Shown here one piece after another: positions 62,787 to 64,000 of a stretch of 64,000 nucleotides of DNA. Position numbers and translations under genes: made by a program. The stretch is from Stappia stellulata. Lineage in GTDB: Bacteria > Pseudomonadota > Alphaproteobacteria > Rhizobiales > Stappiaceae. Position 1 is the first letter of the stretch; the number at the start of each line of letters is the position of its first letter. The stretch covers positions 1 to 64,000 of the forward strand of contig NZ_JAIVMF010000015.1 of the NCBI RefSeq assembly GCF_020176715.1. Direction: 5' to 3'. A model generated the notes under the pieces. The model was not told the origin of the DNA. It saw only the letters and a program-made list of their open reading frames with translations, and ran no database searches.

Positions 62787-62840
62787 CCAATGCCGGTTGG
62801 CGATCAATTCATGCAGCAAACGACGGGCGGGACATCGACG

Positions 62841-63761
62841 ATGGAGACGAACTGGCTGGAAGACTTCCTGAAACTCGCCGAGGAGGGGAATTTCTCGCGC
62901 GCGGCGGAAGCACGCAATTCCAGCCAGCCGGCCTTCAGCCGTCGCATTCGCGGACTGGAGGATTGGGTCGGCACAAAGCTCATCGACCGCGACACCCACC
63001 GCATTGCGCTCACCGAAGCGGGCGAGACCTTTCGCACAGCGGCCGAGGACGTGCTGCGCCGGCTTGCGCAGGGCCGCGACCGGACCCGCGAGGTCGGCGG
63101 CGCGGAAGCGGGCACCCTGCGCTTCGCCGCGACCCATGCGTTATCCCTCACCTTCTTTCCCGACTGGCTGCGCGATCAGGGCGACGACCAGGACCTGGCA
63201 ACCGTCAGCCTGCTCGCCGACAACATGCAGGCGTGCGAGAAGATCATGCTGGCGGGCAAGGCCGATTTCCTGCTGTGCCACCACCACCCCGCTTCGCCCC
63301 ACCGGCTGGAGCCCGGCGGCTTTTGCTCCATCCGGCTGGGCGACGACCGGCTGGTCCCGGTGTGCCTGCCGGAGGCGGACGGACGGGCGCGCTTCGCCCT
63401 CCCCGGACGCGCGGAGGAGCCTTTGTCCTATCTTGCCTATGACGACCGCTCGGGGATGGGGCGGATCCTGGCCGCGGCCCAGGTGATCTGCGAACGCCAC
63501 GCGGCGCTTCGACCCGTGTTTCGCTCGCATCTGGCAACCGCACTGCTGCGCATGGCGCGCGACGGCAAGGGAATCGCCTGGGCGCCTCACAGCCTGTGCG
63601 CTCCGGATCTCGCCAGCGGACGCCTCGTCCGGGCCGGAGGCGAAGACTGGGATGTGCCGATGGAGATCCATCTGTTCCGCCCGAAAAGCCGACAGGGCCA
63701 GGCCGTCGAGACCTTCTGGAGTCGCGCGCTCGCCGCGACCGGACCGCGACAGGAGCGGTAG
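62841..63761 (+). CDS. LysR-family regulator, HypT/YjiE-like
   Basis: A 306-residue regulator. The HTH opens METNWLEDFLKLAEEGNFSR, followed by SSQPAFSRRIRGLEDWVGTKLI. The start and helix two closely resemble HypT (YjiE), the hypochlorite-responsive LysR protein of E. coli. The effector domain (about 90-300) contains Met and Cys residues in RMARDGKGIAW and ADFLLCHHH regions. Divergence from leuC points to control of the leuCD-hydrolase operon. Whether it senses an oxidant or a metabolite cannot be read here. Confidence 0.87.
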   Translation: METNWLEDFLKLAEEGNFSRAAEARNSSQPAFSRRIRGLEDWVGTKLIDRDTHRIALTEAGETFRTAAEDVLRRLAQGRDRTREVGGAEAGTLRFAATHALSLTFFPDWLRDQGDDQDLATVSLLADNMQACEKIMLAGKADFLLCHHHPASPHRLEPGGFCSIRLGDDRLVPVCLPEADGRARFALPGRAEEPLSYLAYDDRSGMGRILAAAQVICERHAALRPVFRSHLATALLRMARDGKGIAWAPHSLCAPDLASGRLVRAGGEDWDVPMEIHLFRPKSRQGQAVETFWSRALAATGPRQER

Positions 63762-64000
63762 CGCGAAGCCGGCGCGCGCCCTTGGCGCACCGCGTCGTCT
63801 TCCCCGCCGCGACGGTCCGGCTTGCCCCGTTCCTGCCGGCGGGCGCCGCAGCGTGCGTGCCTCGCGGCTCGCGCCTTTTGCTTTGCGGGCAAACCCTCCA
63901 GCGCCATCCCCGCGCTCGCACATCCCCCATTTCGGGACACGCCCAAGCCTGCAAAACCGGCCGGAACGGAGATCCTCGCACTCATCCACAGCCGCAATCA
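63762..64000. other. Right-end intergenic sequence
   Basis: 239 nt after the LysR stop codon with no convincing gene. Minus-strand frames run through here and into the LysR gene, but they look like shadows of it. Confidence 0.4.

Noticed and set aside
63587-63997. 136-codon minus-strand frame at the right end
   Set aside because: Mostly antisense to the HypT-like gene with Arg/Ala/Gly-rich translation.
1-64000. Search for CRISPR arrays, rRNA operons, prophage genes and insertion sequences
   Set aside because: None found; the only short tandem repeats are two-copy duplications near 49.2 and 49.5 kb.

Overview
The window is chromosomal DNA from a high-GC alphaproteobacterium, most likely a Hyphomicrobiales (Rhizobiales) member of the Stappiaceae/Breoghania kind. 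This is inferred from the gene set, not from a marker-gene tree. The evidence is a homospermidine synthase next to a fold-III ornithine decarboxylase, ClpS, malate synthase G, a Rhizobium-type asparaginase, a Methylobacterium FDH1-like formate dehydrogenase and a TIGR03808-like Tat protein. No rRNA, insertion sequence, prophage or CRISPR array was seen. There is one tRNA gene, tRNA-Gln(TTG).

Layout. 0-12 kb: clpS, a prolyl oligopeptidase, an orphan peptide-type binding protein, small envelope proteins, a RES/Xre toxin-antitoxin pair, Fe/Mn superoxide dismutase, two small uncharacterised proteins and a HerA/YjgR-type ATPase. 12.6-17 kb is the most accessory-looking part. It holds an intimin-type outer-membrane beta-barrel joined to a parallel beta-helix, then a low-GC DUF262-HNH gene that looks imported and may be a defence nuclease. 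17-30 kb: metabolic and regulatory genes (M20 peptidase, LOG, haloacid dehalogenase, aminotransferase, MFS carrier, LuxR, GGDEF-EAL, Tat-exported beta-helix protein, asparaginase and aminotransferase).

30.9-34 kb is a polyamine module: ornithine decarboxylase makes putrescine and homospermidine synthase condenses it. A structured leader precedes it, with a 34-codon upstream ORF that ends 5 nt before the decarboxylase start; it is a good candidate for the alphaproteobacterial speF leader. 34.4-38 kb: a Met-rich six-EF-hand exported protein divergent from a two-component system, then a PilZ protein. 38-48.7 kb: malate synthase G, a DMT permease, a CPA1 antiporter with a cyclic-nucleotide-like domain, an NtrC-type regulator and a BTAD/TPR regulator.

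50-56 kb is a formate dehydrogenase operon: LysR regulator, fused NuoE/NuoF-type beta subunit, an embedded GNAT and the alpha subunit. A perfect palindrome lies between regulator and operon. It is followed by a globin-coupled methyl-accepting protein, tRNA-Gln and a DASS anion carrier. 59.8-63.8 kb is a compact leuC-leuD-hydrolase operon divergent from a HypT-like LysR regulator, and looks like a small catabolic cluster.

Start sites were chosen from ribosome-binding sites, signal peptides and recalled family lengths. All function calls rest on motifs and family recall; no database search was run.
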